Below are positions 20,991 to 28,150 of a stretch of 28,150 nt of DNA, piece after piece (position 1 is the first letter of the stretch; every line of letters starts with the position of its first letter). The translations under genes and the position numbers were made by a program. A model generated the notes under the pieces. The model was given only the letters and a program-made list of their open reading frames with translations. It was not told where the DNA came from and did not search any database. Origin of the DNA: Priapulus caudatus (Eukaryota; Priapulida; Priapulimorpha; Priapulimorphida; Priapulidae); assembly GCF_000485595.1 (NCBI RefSeq), contig NW_014577376.1, positions 168,166 to 196,315 of the forward strand, given 5' to 3'.

Positions 20991-22200
20991 AGTCGATCAA
21001 CGGCAGATCGATTGGTTGACGATAGATCTCGAGCTTCCTGCTCGCCTCTCCTAGGACCGTCGCATTCCCACCTGCCCGACTGTTCAGCTTAATCTGCGTT
21101 CGCGTGATTTCAACATAGCATGTCTACATGGGGAGATGTAGTTGTTGTGTGAGTGAATTACGCGGGTAGTGCTGTGGTGCGTATTCCTGAACATAATACG
21201 TCACACACAACACACATATTTAACAAGGTATTCAATTTGCATCCATTAGTATTATGTAGATTTCGCAAGCAGAGTTTGTCCATATTGTGGAAGGAATTTG
21301 ATGAGTCATTCGAACGCAGAAACGTCTAATACGAACGCTACCTGGAAACATCGGATATATAAAAGATACGAGATCAACACACAATAACAAGCAAATAATG
21401 TGTGACAATTCTCAAACAAATAGCAATCATTTGATAACACAGCCAATATGGGTTTCGCAACCTGGGGTGAATATTTGTCAGATATGATCCCATGTCGTCT
21501 TGTCTACATCAAATAATGGAACTTCGGTCGTGCGAGAAAAGTAGGAAAATGTAACTCAATATAACGCAATATTACTACGTATATATCACAATATAGCGCA
21601 ATAGTACTTGCTTCTAACACAATATAAGCAACGGCTTACAATGTACCAATGGCATCTCCACGAGAATCTTATTGTGGTTTGTAAATAAATCGAATATATA
21701 ATGATAACGTCTGCTTTTTAACGCGAAAGCACTCCCAGCTAGTTTGCTCAAGGCTTGAAACTTGACACCGATTACATCCTATCTACCGGCAGAGAGCCGA
21801 TGTCGCTATAACATCGAGTCATCGTAGCGAATATCCTTCGCTCCGTCTGCATGTCGAGGTCATGGGATTCCTTTATGAACGCACTCAGAGATCGTGTCAA
21901 TACCCTGCAAGCGTAATGGATGAATCAGCGTTTTTCTTTCTGGCTCGTGTTTATCTCTGCTATAGAGGTAACCGAACTGCGCGGATCTATTGAAACCTAA
22001 GAAGGCAGAAAATTTTACTTTGTGTTCAGGATGTTCACTCTATAAGTGTTATTGTCACTTTGTCATCGCGTCGCATTTCTTGACATGAGCGTGATAAATC
22101 GCTTGTGAAAAAAATCGATGGCTGTAGCAGAATCCAGGGAAGAGAGAAATAGAGATGGAGAAGGGGCGCGAGGTAGCATGCATGCGACAGAAACAGATAC
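20991..22200. other. Probable intron or intergenic DNA
   Basis: AT-rich DNA with no recognised domain. A 50-codon minus-strand frame near 21750-21905 contains SLSAFIKESHDLDMQTERR and follows a possible CTTGCAG acceptor, but it ends at a stop and matches no family I know, so it is not called. Confidence 0.45.
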
Positions 22201-22221
22201 ATGAAGAGAGAGAAAGAGGGA

Positions 22222-22343
22222 TTAGGAGTAGAAAGCGAAGGAGGCGGAGGAGGAGGAAGAGGAGGAGGAGGAGGAAGACGAGGAGGAGGAGGAGGAGGCG
22301 AAGGAGGAGGAAGAGGAGGAATCGTCGTCGTCGGTCGTCTCGC
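22222..22343 (-). CDS. Acidic/serine exon start running into a triplet repeat
   Basis: After a good acceptor (GGCCTTCAG before GCGAGACG) the phase-1 frame reads ETTDDDD and then runs into poly-serine encoded by the (GGA)n/(TCC)n tract at about 22238-22322, ending FAFYS before a stop. The related copy at about 27420-27500 shares the acceptor-side sequence and ETTDDD but then reads EEEKKKQEAGPAEEGE (after allowing for indels) to a GTAGGT donor. The two copies therefore diverge exactly at the triplet tract. Either the poly-serine version is a real variant or the tract marks a duplication or assembly join. Phase 1 matches splicing from the AT-hook exon just upstream. Confidence 0.4.
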
Positions 22344-22350
22344 CTGAAGG

Positions 22351-22960
22351 CCGACACGAAAATTTGTGGGATCGTTGCGGGACGGGGTTGGGGAGAGAAG
22401 AAAACAGCAAGCGGATGCTCCGTAATATGCATCACGATTAACAGTAACAGTTGTTAATGACACATTATGTGTTGTGCTTATACAGAGCGACAGGCATACA
22501 CTGCATATACTAGGTGTATGTATGTATGTATATATATACCTAGTAATACATAGTAATATATATATATATACACAGAGTAAAATATACATAGTCTTAGAGG
22601 TTACGTAACATGAACTACCTCCTTCCACGATAGCTGTAGATCTAGACGGGCTAACAGTGCGTTGCTCCTGCGATAGCTCGGAATCGCGCCGCGACGCGCG
22701 CCCCTCGTCGGTGGCGCCGCCTACGTGTTCGTCGGCGAAGTACAGATACTTGCGCGGTCTGCCGCGTTTCCTCTTGATGATCATGCGGAGAGCGGCGGCG
22801 GCCGGAGCAGTCCCTGCTCCCGCTGCCGGTTGCTCCGCCCTGGCAGCGTTCGGCTTCATCTCCTTCCGCAGCACTGGGGGCCGTCGTCAGAAACAAAATC
22901 AGTATCGACATTATACTCAACATTGACTTCGTAGACGCGTAGACCGTTGACGGAAACATC
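22351..22960. repeat. Intact copy of the block duplicated at 27.51-28.13 kb
   Basis: This block includes the AT-hook exon and about 270 bases of intron with a TATG/TA microsatellite (about 22505-22570) framed by ACTAGGT and ACCTAGT. The second copy at 27511-28134 differs mostly by single-base indels. Confidence 0.9.
22619..22873 (-). CDS. AT-hook exon (chromatin or DNA-binding protein)
   Basis: 255 bases, phase 1 at both ends. The acceptor is GACGGCCCCCAG before TGCTGCGG and the likely donor is GTGGAAGGAG before GTAGTT. The peptide reads LRKEMKPNAARAEQPAAGAG, an alanine-rich linker, then IIKRKRGRPRKYLYFADEHV, then GGATDEG and SELSQEQRTV. KRKRGRPRKY is a textbook AT-hook, whose GRP core inserts into the minor groove of AT-rich DNA, with a basic cluster that could also serve as a nuclear import signal. 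The phase matches the acidic exon at 22343, the exon at 18390 and the FN3 exon start at 23916, so it could belong to the same gene as any of these. The second copy at 27.8-28.1 kb keeps ADEHVGGATDEG but has lost the hook by frameshift. Confidence 0.75.
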
Positions 22961-22964
22961 ATAA

Positions 22965-23250
22965 AGTTACGAGAACAAAAACAATAAAAGTGTCGATGAC
23001 ACTATAGCTCACCTTGGGTGTGATAGAAGAGGGAGATGGTTTTTAAAATTTGGTATGTGTTTCATTTATGACGTACCGAAATGTGATCAAAAGTCCTTAT
23101 TCCCTGTTTTATACTAATTTTACTGTTTTGTTTCAGGGTTAGTTTTGATGCGAAAATAAATGTTTCAGATCTGAAAGTCTGAAATCTGCGCGAGAGATGG
23201 GGCTACGCCTAAATGATCGCCATTTTGGTTTTCGATTATCGCGCAAATAA
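22965..23250. other. Non-coding DNA, no gene recognised
   Basis: AT-rich DNA between the AT-hook block and the minisatellite. Nothing specific is seen. Confidence 0.5.
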
Positions 23251-23251
23251 A

Positions 23252-23648
23252 GAGCGAGTATTCGACGCAGTAGGGCCGCGAGAACGGTCCTTGCCTCGCT
23301 CCCCGCTCCCCCTCTCTCTCAATCCCTAGATGTCCAGCCGGCCTCACTTGAGCGAGTATTCAACGCAGTAGGGTCGCGAGAACGGTCCTTGCCTCGCTCC
23401 CCGCTCCCCTCTCTCTCTCTCGATCCCTAGACGTCCAGCCGGCCTCACTTGAGCGAGTATTCGACGCAGTAGGGCCGCGAGAACGGTCCTTGCCTCGCTC
23501 CCCGCTCCCCCTCTCTCTCAATCCCTAGACGTCCAGCCGGCCTCACTAGAGCGAGTACTCGACGCAGTAGGGCCGCGAGAATGGTCCTTGCCTCGCTCCC
23601 CGCTCCCCTCTCTCTCTCGATCCCTAGACGTCCAGCCGGCCTCACTTG
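23252..23648. repeat. 99-bp minisatellite derived from the end of the FN3 exon
   Basis: Units start at 23252, 23350, 23451 and 23549, with periods of 98 to 101, and the array meets the exon at 23648. On the minus strand each unit holds the last 12 or so codons of the FN3 exon (encoding FSRPYCVEYSLK), the TGA stop, then GGCCGGCTGGACGTCTAGGG, a GA run and GGGGAGCGGGGAGCGAGG. The array is thus the end of the coding sequence plus 3' flank, copied in tandem. Unit differences are small: GTATTC against GTACTC, one TAG in place of AAG near 23547, and GA-run length. A second block of the same array is at 11.08-11.35 kb. Confidence 0.93.
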
Positions 23649-23916
23649 AGCGAGTACTCGACGCAGTAGGGCCGCGAGAAGGGGCCGCAGCGTCCGCGCG
23701 TATCGAGCGCTCGCACGGCGAAGTAGTAGCGGCTGTTCGTGCGACCGTGGCTGACAGCGCACGCCATCGGCAGCGGCAGGGCGTCGACGCGCGAGACAAG
23801 GCGCCACGCCTCGACGGACGGCGGCACGAGGCTGCCCTGCTTGCTCGCGTACAGCTGGTAGCCGGCGATCGGCAGGTGGCTGTCCTCGACGCGCAGGTTC
23901 CACGAGATGATGAGAC
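23642..23916 (-). CDS. C-terminal fibronectin type III exon of an ATF7IP/MCAF (Windei)-like protein
   Basis: A 275-base terminal exon. The acceptor is CCACACGACAG before GT CTC ATC, in phase 1, and the frame is open to TGA at 23642-23644. The peptide runs GLIISWNLRVEDSHLPIAGY, QLYASKQGSLVPPSVEAWRL, VSRVDALPLPMACAVSH, RYYFAVRALDTRGRCGPFS and ends YCVEYSLK. The ISW strand, GYQLYA strand, ALPLPMAC segment and YYFAVRA.D..GR.GPF strand match the FN3 domain that closes ATF7IP family proteins. Family knowledge: ATF7IP/Windei binds and stabilises the H3K9 methyltransferase SETDB1 in the nucleus, and the FN3 domain contacts MBD1 in mammals. The stop follows a few residues after the domain, as in that family. 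Upstream exons could not be assigned, since the rest of ATF7IP is poorly conserved. A CA microsatellite lies just before the acceptor and the minisatellite starts at the stop. Confidence 0.85.
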
Positions 23917-23931
23917 CTGTCGTGTGGGAGC

Positions 23932-24000
<69 letters not shown>
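23932..24000. repeat. (GT)n microsatellite at the FN3 acceptor
   Basis: About 34 GT repeats on the plus strand, which is (CA)n in the sense of the FN3 exon, ending about 15 bases before its acceptor. The pyrimidine content of the acceptor region is therefore partly supplied by the repeat. Confidence 0.95.
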
Positions 24001-24003
<3 letters not shown>

Positions 24004-24370
24004 CTGCTCTGCTCGTCTAGCGTTGCCCCGACTACAACTTTCCAACCCTCGTTATATCGTTGCTACTATTTAGATAATTAGATATCCATGCCTTCGGCAT
24101 TCTCGCTGGGAGGTTAATAACAGTAAGAGCAAATAGCAGCTAATGGGTAATCCCAAACTCAGCGTCGGAAGGGTAGCCCCTTCTACATCCGATTGATTTC
24201 CTACCCTCTTCATTTTCTCTATCCACCATATATGTACATGCACACACTCGCTCCACCTCTACCCAACAGTGAGTAAGATGCAGAATGATTTTATAATCGA
24301 ATTAATTAAATGTTAATTTAGTTTATATATTATTTTTGGCGTAGAATACACATTTTATATAAAATTGAAA
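24001..24370. other. Non-coding DNA, probably intron
   Basis: Nothing recognised between the GT tract and the palindromic element. Confidence 0.5.
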
Positions 24371-24374
24371 TTAT

Positions 24375-24443
24375 CAGGAGTAGATAATAGGGAATTCCCT
24401 ATTATCTACTAATTCCCTATTAATCCCCTATTATCTACTCCTG
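24375..24443. mobile_element. 69-bp palindromic mini-element with 7-bp target-site duplication
   Basis: The element begins CAGGAGTAGATAATAGGG and ends in the reverse complement. Bases 24379-24410 are a perfect 32-bp palindrome centred on GGAATTCC, followed by extra partial copies of the arm. It is flanked on both sides by AAATTAT (24368-24374 and 24444-24450), a plausible target-site duplication. The CAGGAGTAGAT arm is the same as in the 32-bp element at 74-105. CAGG...CCTG termini and 7-8 bp duplications would suit a non-autonomous hAT-type element, but it carries no protein. Confidence 0.7.
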
Positions 24444-24450
24444 AAATTAT

Positions 24451-24845
24451 GAAATATGAAAAATTTAATTTTATGTACTGTGTATGTAATCTACATATGG
24501 GCAACGTGGGGCTGGACAACGTGACTAATATGTTTTATCTATTTTCTATTGGGAAAATTATTTCTTTTAACATTGTGTTTACAGAGCATAATGTAACTGA
24601 TTTACTTAACTTGGCATTTAGCAAGAACGTAATACCTATCCATACATACGCCAACCATCCCATATGTGCAGCATCCCCGCCTTTCTCCTCATCCATACAA
24701 CACTACGACGAGTTTGTCCTTCGTGATATATTAGGGTCATGGCTGTCACGTGTACCTCTCTCATTAGAGCTCAATCATCGAAGCCAGATGTGATACTGTG
24801 TCTCAATTCCCCCCTGTAGACGCCCGTATATGTATAATTCACCTG
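24451..24845. other. Non-coding DNA with a 114-codon frame of unknown meaning
   Basis: A plus-strand frame at 24449-24793 starts within the right target-site copy and encodes 114 residues without a domain or splice context. It is mentioned for completeness and not called as a gene. Confidence 0.4.
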
Positions 24846-24849
24846 GCGC

Positions 24850-25030
24850 GCGAGAGAGAGATGGGGGGAATGGTGAGGGATAGGGAGAGCAGTACATTTC
24901 GCAGAGCCGCACGAGCACGAGAGAGAGAGAGAGGGCGAGAGAGAAGGAGAGAGAGAGAAAGAGAAAGAGAGGGTGAGAGAGAGTAAGCAAGAAAGGGGGG
25001 AGAGAGAGAGAGAGAGAGGAAGGAAGAAGG
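24850..25030. repeat. GA-rich microsatellite
   Basis: AGAGAGAG and GAAAGA runs dominate the plus strand over about 180 bases. Frames through it are compositional. Confidence 0.85.
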
Positions 25031-25432
25031 AGAGATCCGCACCCTCACCCTCTCCGTTGCTAATGTGTGTGTGTTGGATATTTGCCGTTTCTGTTTAAAC
25101 CGTGGCGTTGATAAATTTTTAACTCATCGCGTCGCAACAAAAGATGCTGTTTAACGGTTACGCCGGGCAGATCCGATTAGATTATTGATCCGATGCATTA
25201 GGTAAATCAAAATTGTAAGTAGAAATAATCTTTAAACACATTTTCAAGATACGTAATAGGTACGAACTTGGAACAGATTGGTGATGCAACACCGCCGCGC
25301 TTGTGTGCTCGGGTGACACGTGTCCATGTGCTACGTGCGTGCGCGCATGAGCGTGTATGTGTGCGCGAGAGAATAGGGCTCTTCGGCTTTGCAGTTCAAA
25401 CCAATTCCCCCAGGTGGGACGTCGGTTATTGG

Positions 25433-25435
<3 letters not shown>

Positions 25436-25469
<34 letters not shown>
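25436..25469. repeat. (GT)n microsatellite
   Basis: About 17 GT units directly abutting the left edge of the hAT remnant. Confidence 0.95.
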
Positions 25470-25470
<1 letters not shown>

Positions 25471-25472
<2 letters not shown>

Positions 25473-26041
25473 TACAATACAAGGGGCCCCTAATGCCACC
25501 CAACAAGGTGCTAATTCCCAATTATCAGAAAGTGAAAGGTACTCAAAGACTTGGCAGACACTCATTGATGCTTATCCAGATGACATGAACAACACTTTGT
25601 CTACAGAGCTTCAGCAGTTCCATTTATATGTTCTTCATAAGTTTAAAACAACCAAGAAAACATTTTTCACTCACATGGAACTTTACAACACAATTACAGA
25701 AGACAAACTAGAGAGTGCTTTTCGAAATGTTGAAATTGCCTTAAGAATATTTTTAACATTAATGGTCACCAACTGCACAACAGAGAGGTCTTTCTCACAA
25801 CTGCAACGTGTAAAAAAAACCAAATAGATTGACTCGTAGTCAGAATGAAGTTGTACATGCATGTACGCTCAAAATTGCCTCAAATACCATCTCCTGCGAT
25901 CTACATTTTAAAAAATTTCTGGGGAAGGACCCCCATACCCCCGCCTGTTTATCACCAACCTCCTTTAAATCCTACATAAATTTTTTGTACTGCTGCAATT
26001 TAACCTGCATTGTATATTTGGTCAGACAGGTCAACAACTAA
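25471..26041 (+). pseudogene. hAT transposase C-terminal fragment, frameshifted
   Basis: From 25471 the frame reads NTIQGAPNATQQ, then SERYSKTWQTLIDAYPDD, ELQQFHLYVLHKF, and then the hAT C-terminal dimerisation motif: AFRNVEIALRIFLTLMVTNC followed by TTERSFSQLQRVK. The frame shifts in the A8 run at 25812-25819. It continues in the next frame as NRLTRSQNEVVHACTLKIAS and CDLHFKKF, which is the usual end of these proteins. Family knowledge: this domain holds hAT transposases together as oligomers. The catalytic N-terminal part is absent, so the copy cannot encode an active enzyme. Confidence 0.85.
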
Positions 26042-26124
26042 AATGGACTGGGTCAGTGTGGAAAGGAGGGGGGCACCAAGATTGGTCAGTGCTTAGGGCA
26101 CCAGTGAGCCTTAATCCGCCCCTG
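25471..26124 (+). mobile_element. hAT transposon, 5'-truncated, right terminal inverted repeat present
   Basis: The segment holds the 3' end of a hAT transposase gene and ends in GCCTTAATCCGCCCCTG at 26124, the typical right terminus of ZMYM1-like hAT elements (reverse complement CAGGGGCGGATTAAGG). The left terminus and most of the gene are missing; similarity begins right after a GT microsatellite. No matching left terminus was found in the window, so no target-site duplication can be given. Confidence 0.82.
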
Positions 26125-26188
26125 CATGTATGCATGCATGTACGCACGCTCACACATGCACCAACCCACTCACGCACATACCCAGTGC
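26125..26188. repeat. Left part of the ACCAACCCACTCACGCAC array
   Basis: CATGCATGTACGCACGCTC, ACCAACCCACTCACGCAC and similar words. The array continues after the inserted element at 26189-26509. Confidence 0.8.
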
Positions 26189-26509
26189 CAGAGATGCCAA
26201 CACATATTTGAAGCAATCTGTAGTTTCTGGCCATCAAATTAGTAGTTCGAGGGTCACGTAATCACCCTAGGGGGTTTGCTAGGGGGGTTCGGCATGCCCT
26301 CCGGAAAAATTTTTGATTCTGAGATGCAATTTCCTGCATTCTGAGGGTCAAAAATGACAATAAATTGACAAAAAATGACAATAATTGACAACAAATTTTT
26401 TTTTTCGATCACAGTGAAATTCGTAGTTTGATACAAACTGGTCGTAGTGGTGCAAAAGTAATAGAAATTCGTATAAAATACAGATAAATCGTAGTGGTTG
26501 GCATCTCTG
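26189..26509. mobile_element. MITE-like element, 321 bp, terminal repeats CAGAGATGCCAAC
   Basis: The left end CAGAGATGCCAAC (26189-26201) and the right end GTTGGCATCTCTG (26497-26509) are perfect 13-base inverted repeats. The interior is AT-rich, unlike the CA-rich array around it. It contains repeated TGACAATAAATTGAC-like words at 26353-26392 and no transposase. The CAGAG terminus fits a non-autonomous hAT-type element. Flanking ACCCA occurs on both sides but is offset on the left, so no clean target-site duplication is seen. Confidence 0.75.
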
Positions 26510-26950
26510 ACCCACCCACGCAGCACCCAGCCACGCACCCACCAACCCATGCTCGCGTGCACACACCAACCCACCCACGCACGCACAAATGCACCAACCC
26601 ACTCACGCACGCATGCATGTACCCAGCCACGCACCCACGCACGCAACCAGCCACGCACCCACCAATGCTCACGGGCACACACCAACCCACCCACGCACGC
26701 ACAGATGCACCAACCCACTCACGCACGCATGCGTGTACCCAGCCAGCCACGCACCCACCCATGCTCGCGGGCACACACTAACCCACCCACTCACGCACAC
26801 ATGCACCAACCCACTCACGCACGCATGCGTGTACCAACCACCCCACCCACGCACGCACACATGAACCAACCCACTCACGCACGCATGCATGTACTAACCC
26901 AATGCACACAACCACCCACCCACCCACGCACGCACGCACGCACGCACGCC
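26510..26950. repeat. ACCAACCCACTCACGCACGCATG repeat array
   Basis: The key word recurs at about 26593, 26709, 26806 and 26864 in units of about 58 to 116 bases that also carry CACGCACCCACCAATGCTCA. The array ends in (CACG)n directly at the donor of the HMG first-half exon (26953), so it is intronic DNA of that gene. The same array is at 17.35-17.68 kb. Confidence 0.88.
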
Positions 26951-26953
26951 TAC

Positions 26954-27100
26954 CTTCCGGCTGTATCTCATGAACGTGCGACATCGGAGGCCTTTCCTCG
27001 GCGGCGCCACTGCGCCGGGCTGGCCGGCGGCAGCGCCCCAGAGCCAGCGCGCACCAACGTGCCGCATCGTCACATCATCATCCACGCCACCGCCACCTGC
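26954..27100 (-). CDS. HMG-box first-half exon, probably frameshifted
   Basis: The exon ends with FMRYSRK in phase 0 at a donor (CGGAAG before GTAGGC). MRYSRK plus the V that opens either downstream half-exon reproduces the helix-1 start MRYSRKV known from SMARCE1/BAF57 (fly dalao). Just upstream, the neighbouring frame gives EERPPMSHV, close to the expected EKPLMPY-type linker. A one-base indel near GTTCATGAG is therefore likely, either a sequencing error or real damage. Upstream to about 27420 the DNA is very GC-rich and open in several frames (alanine-, arginine- and glycine-rich), so the 5' border cannot be set; 27100 is only nominal. Confidence 0.6.
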
Positions 27101-27109
27101 GCGGCGGCG

Positions 27110-27419
27110 CCACCACAAGTTCTCCACCGCTCCAACTTCGCCGCTGCGCGTCAGCCGACTGCGCTTGCTCGCCGACTCTCCCGACGCCCGCCTCCGCCGG
27201 TGCGCCTCTTCGCCCCGCGAGTGTCGTAGCGAGCCCGAGCGTCGCCGCAGACGCCCCCGACCCGTCGCCCGCAAGCGACGACCCCGCCCGCGCCCAGGCC
27301 AGCCCGGATGCCGGCGGCAGCGATGGCTGCTGCTGCTGCTGTTCCTGCTGCACGGAGTATGGTTCCGGTTCGTCGAGCCGCCCCCATCGCACGCCCTCCT
27401 CCTCACTGTCTCCACCTAC
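27110..27419. other. GC-rich coding-like DNA, reading frame uncertain
   Basis: The minus-strand frame that continues from 27500 reads SEEVGGDSEEEGVRWGRLDE and then PEPYSVQQEQQQQQPSLPP; the Q-run comes from a CAG/CTG repeat at 27330-27350. Another frame reads SGESASKRSRLTRSGEVGAV nearer the HMG exon. Both look like parts of a charged, disordered nuclear protein, but they need frame changes. The length and composition suggest that this is exon rather than intron. Confidence 0.4.
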
Positions 27420-27500
27420 CTCCTCGCTCTCCCTCCTCCGCCGGACCGGCCTCTTGCTTCTTCTTCTCTTCTTCGTCGTCCGTCGTCCGGTGCGTCTCGC
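27420..27500 (-). pseudogene. Acidic exon, second copy with indels
   Basis: Allowing for inserted bases near 27485-27496, the minus strand reads ETTDDDEEEKKKQEAGPAEE and ends in phase 1 at a GAG before GTAGGTGG donor. The uncorrected frame instead gives a basic run, KKRRRSKRPVRRRRESEE, which continues open downstream, so both readings must be kept. The acceptor CAG seen in the 22.34-kb copy is altered to CATC here. It is the counterpart of the exon start at 22343. Confidence 0.4.
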
Positions 27501-27510
27501 GATGAGGGGC

Positions 27511-28134
27511 GCGACACGAAAATTTGTGGGATCGTTGGGCGGGACGGGGTTTGGGGGAGAAGAAAAACAGTAAGCGGATGCTCCGTAATATGCATCACGA
27601 TTAACAGTAACCAGTTGCATAATGACACAGACATTAGTGTTGTGCTTATACAGGAGCGACAGGCATACACTGCATATACTAGGTGTATGTATGTATGTAT
27701 ATATATACCTAGTAATACAACAATATATAATATATACACAGAGTAGAAAAAAATATAGCATAGTTTAGAGGTTACGTAAACATGAAGCGATACCGCTCCT
27801 TTCCGTCGATAGCTGTAGACTAGACAGGCTAACAGTTGCTTGCTCCTGCGATAGCTCGGAATCGCGCCACGGACGGCGCGCGCCCTCGTCGGTGGCGCCG
27901 CCTACGTGTTCGTCGGCTGAAGTAGCACGCATACTTGGCGCGGCTGCTGCCGCGTTTCCCTCTTTGATGACAATTCGGAGAGCGCGGCGCCGGTGCAGGT
28001 CCCTGCTCCCGCTGCCGCCTGCTCCGCCCTGGCAGCGTTCGGACTTCATCTCCTTCCGCAGCACTGGGCCGTCGTCAGAAACAAAATCAGTATCGACAAT
28101 TATACTCAACATTGACTTCGTAGACGCGTAACCG
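27511..28134. repeat. Noisy duplicate of 22351-22960
   Basis: Collinear with the 22.35-22.96 kb block, from ACGAAAATTTGTGGGATCG to GACTTCGTAGACGCGTA, with many single-base insertions. The TATG/TA microsatellite has nearly the same length in both. Similarity ends about 15 bases before the end of the window. Confidence 0.92.
27795..28088 (-). pseudogene. AT-hook exon, second copy, frame broken
   Basis: The copy starts after the same acceptor context (GACGGCCCAG before TGCTGCGG) and keeps VLRKEMKS and ADEHVGGATDEG. Insertions shift the frame several times, and the GRPRKY hook is not readable. If the differences are sequencing errors this is the same exon as 22619-22873, from an unpolished read or the other haplotype. 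If they are real it is a dead duplicate. Confidence 0.65.
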
Positions 28135-28150
28135 TGACCGACTCTCTCTA

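Noticed and set aside
21750-21905. Minus-strand 50-codon frame with SLSAFIKESHDLDMQTERR after a CTTGCAG
   Set aside because: It resembles an exon, but a stop lies just upstream in frame, no family is recognised and no partner exon fits; a chance frame is possible.
24449-24793. 114-codon plus-strand frame
   Set aside because: It starts inside the target-site copy of a palindromic element and matches no family.
16801-27100. Firm assignment of the HMG exons to SMARCE1/dalao
   Set aside because: MRYSRKV fits, but the second halves are too diverged and the usual tail after helix 3 was not found; only an HMG-box call is safe.
26498-27229. 243-codon plus-strand frame rich in His, Thr and Pro
   Set aside because: It reads through the CA-rich array and the antisense of the HMG exon; repeat periodicity keeps it open.
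1-28150. tRNA, rRNA, snRNA or telomeric repeat genes
   Set aside because: I looked for B-box-like GGTTCGAATCC words, U6/U2 starts and TTAGG runs on both strands by eye and found none convincing; a covariance-model search would be the proper test.

Overview
The window looks like a piece of a metazoan, probably arthropod, nuclear genome. It has small phase-matched exons with GT/AG borders, no operon-like gene packing, abundant dinucleotide and tetranucleotide microsatellites, a Penelope-like retroelement, a hAT transposon remnant and MITE-like elements. The best protein match is the C-terminal fibronectin type III domain of the ATF7IP/MCAF (fly Windei) family. Lower taxonomy cannot be settled. 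The CT/CA/GT-rich landscape would suit an insect, but that is a weak argument. Only about 1 kb is convincingly coding, all of it on the minus strand.

Layout. 1-6640: AT-rich non-coding DNA with microsatellites, a tiny snap-back element (74-105) and a GC/CpG-rich pyrimidine-tract zone (2040-3480). 6640-7226: N-terminal part of a decayed Penelope-like element. 7230-11345: about 4.1 kb of mostly featureless DNA with a 57-bp-arm inverted repeat (9995-10169), ending in two to three copies of a minisatellite. 11346-12668: the reverse transcriptase and start of the endonuclease region of a Penelope-like element. 12669-13797: a noisy copy of 19.7-20.8 kb, ending in a 25-base N gap. 13823-16700: low-complexity DNA and a three-unit 205-bp tandem repeat. 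16.8-28.1 kb: the gene-bearing part.

Minus-strand exons, read downward from 28 kb: a damaged copy of an AT-hook exon (about 27.8-28.1), a damaged acidic exon (about 27.42-27.50), the start of an HMG box (ending 26954), the ATF7IP-type FN3 terminal exon (23916-23642), an intact AT-hook exon (22873-22619), an acidic/serine exon start (22343), a Ser/Asp/Glu-rich exon (20817-20366), an HMG-box second half (19770-19633), an exon of unknown family (18390-18208) and a second, paralogous HMG-box second half (16932-16801). Splice phases sort these into a phase-1 set (AT-hook, acidic, 18.4-kb exon, FN3 start) and a phase-0 set (HMG parts). They probably belong to one or two chromatin-associated genes. 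The linear order, with an FN3 stop codon in the middle and two AT-hook copies, cannot be one intact transcript as assembled.

Two duplicated blocks (12.67-13.80 = 19.72-20.82; 27.51-28.13 = 22.35-22.96) differ mostly by single-base insertions and deletions. In each pair one copy keeps open reading frames and the other does not. Together with the 25-N gap this suggests unpolished long-read gap filling or a collapsed or mis-joined haplotype rather than old paralogy. I see no clearly new biological system. The points most worth checking are the gene-end-derived minisatellite with its distant second copy, the pair of alternative HMG half-exons, the palindromic mini-element family, and the assembly structure.
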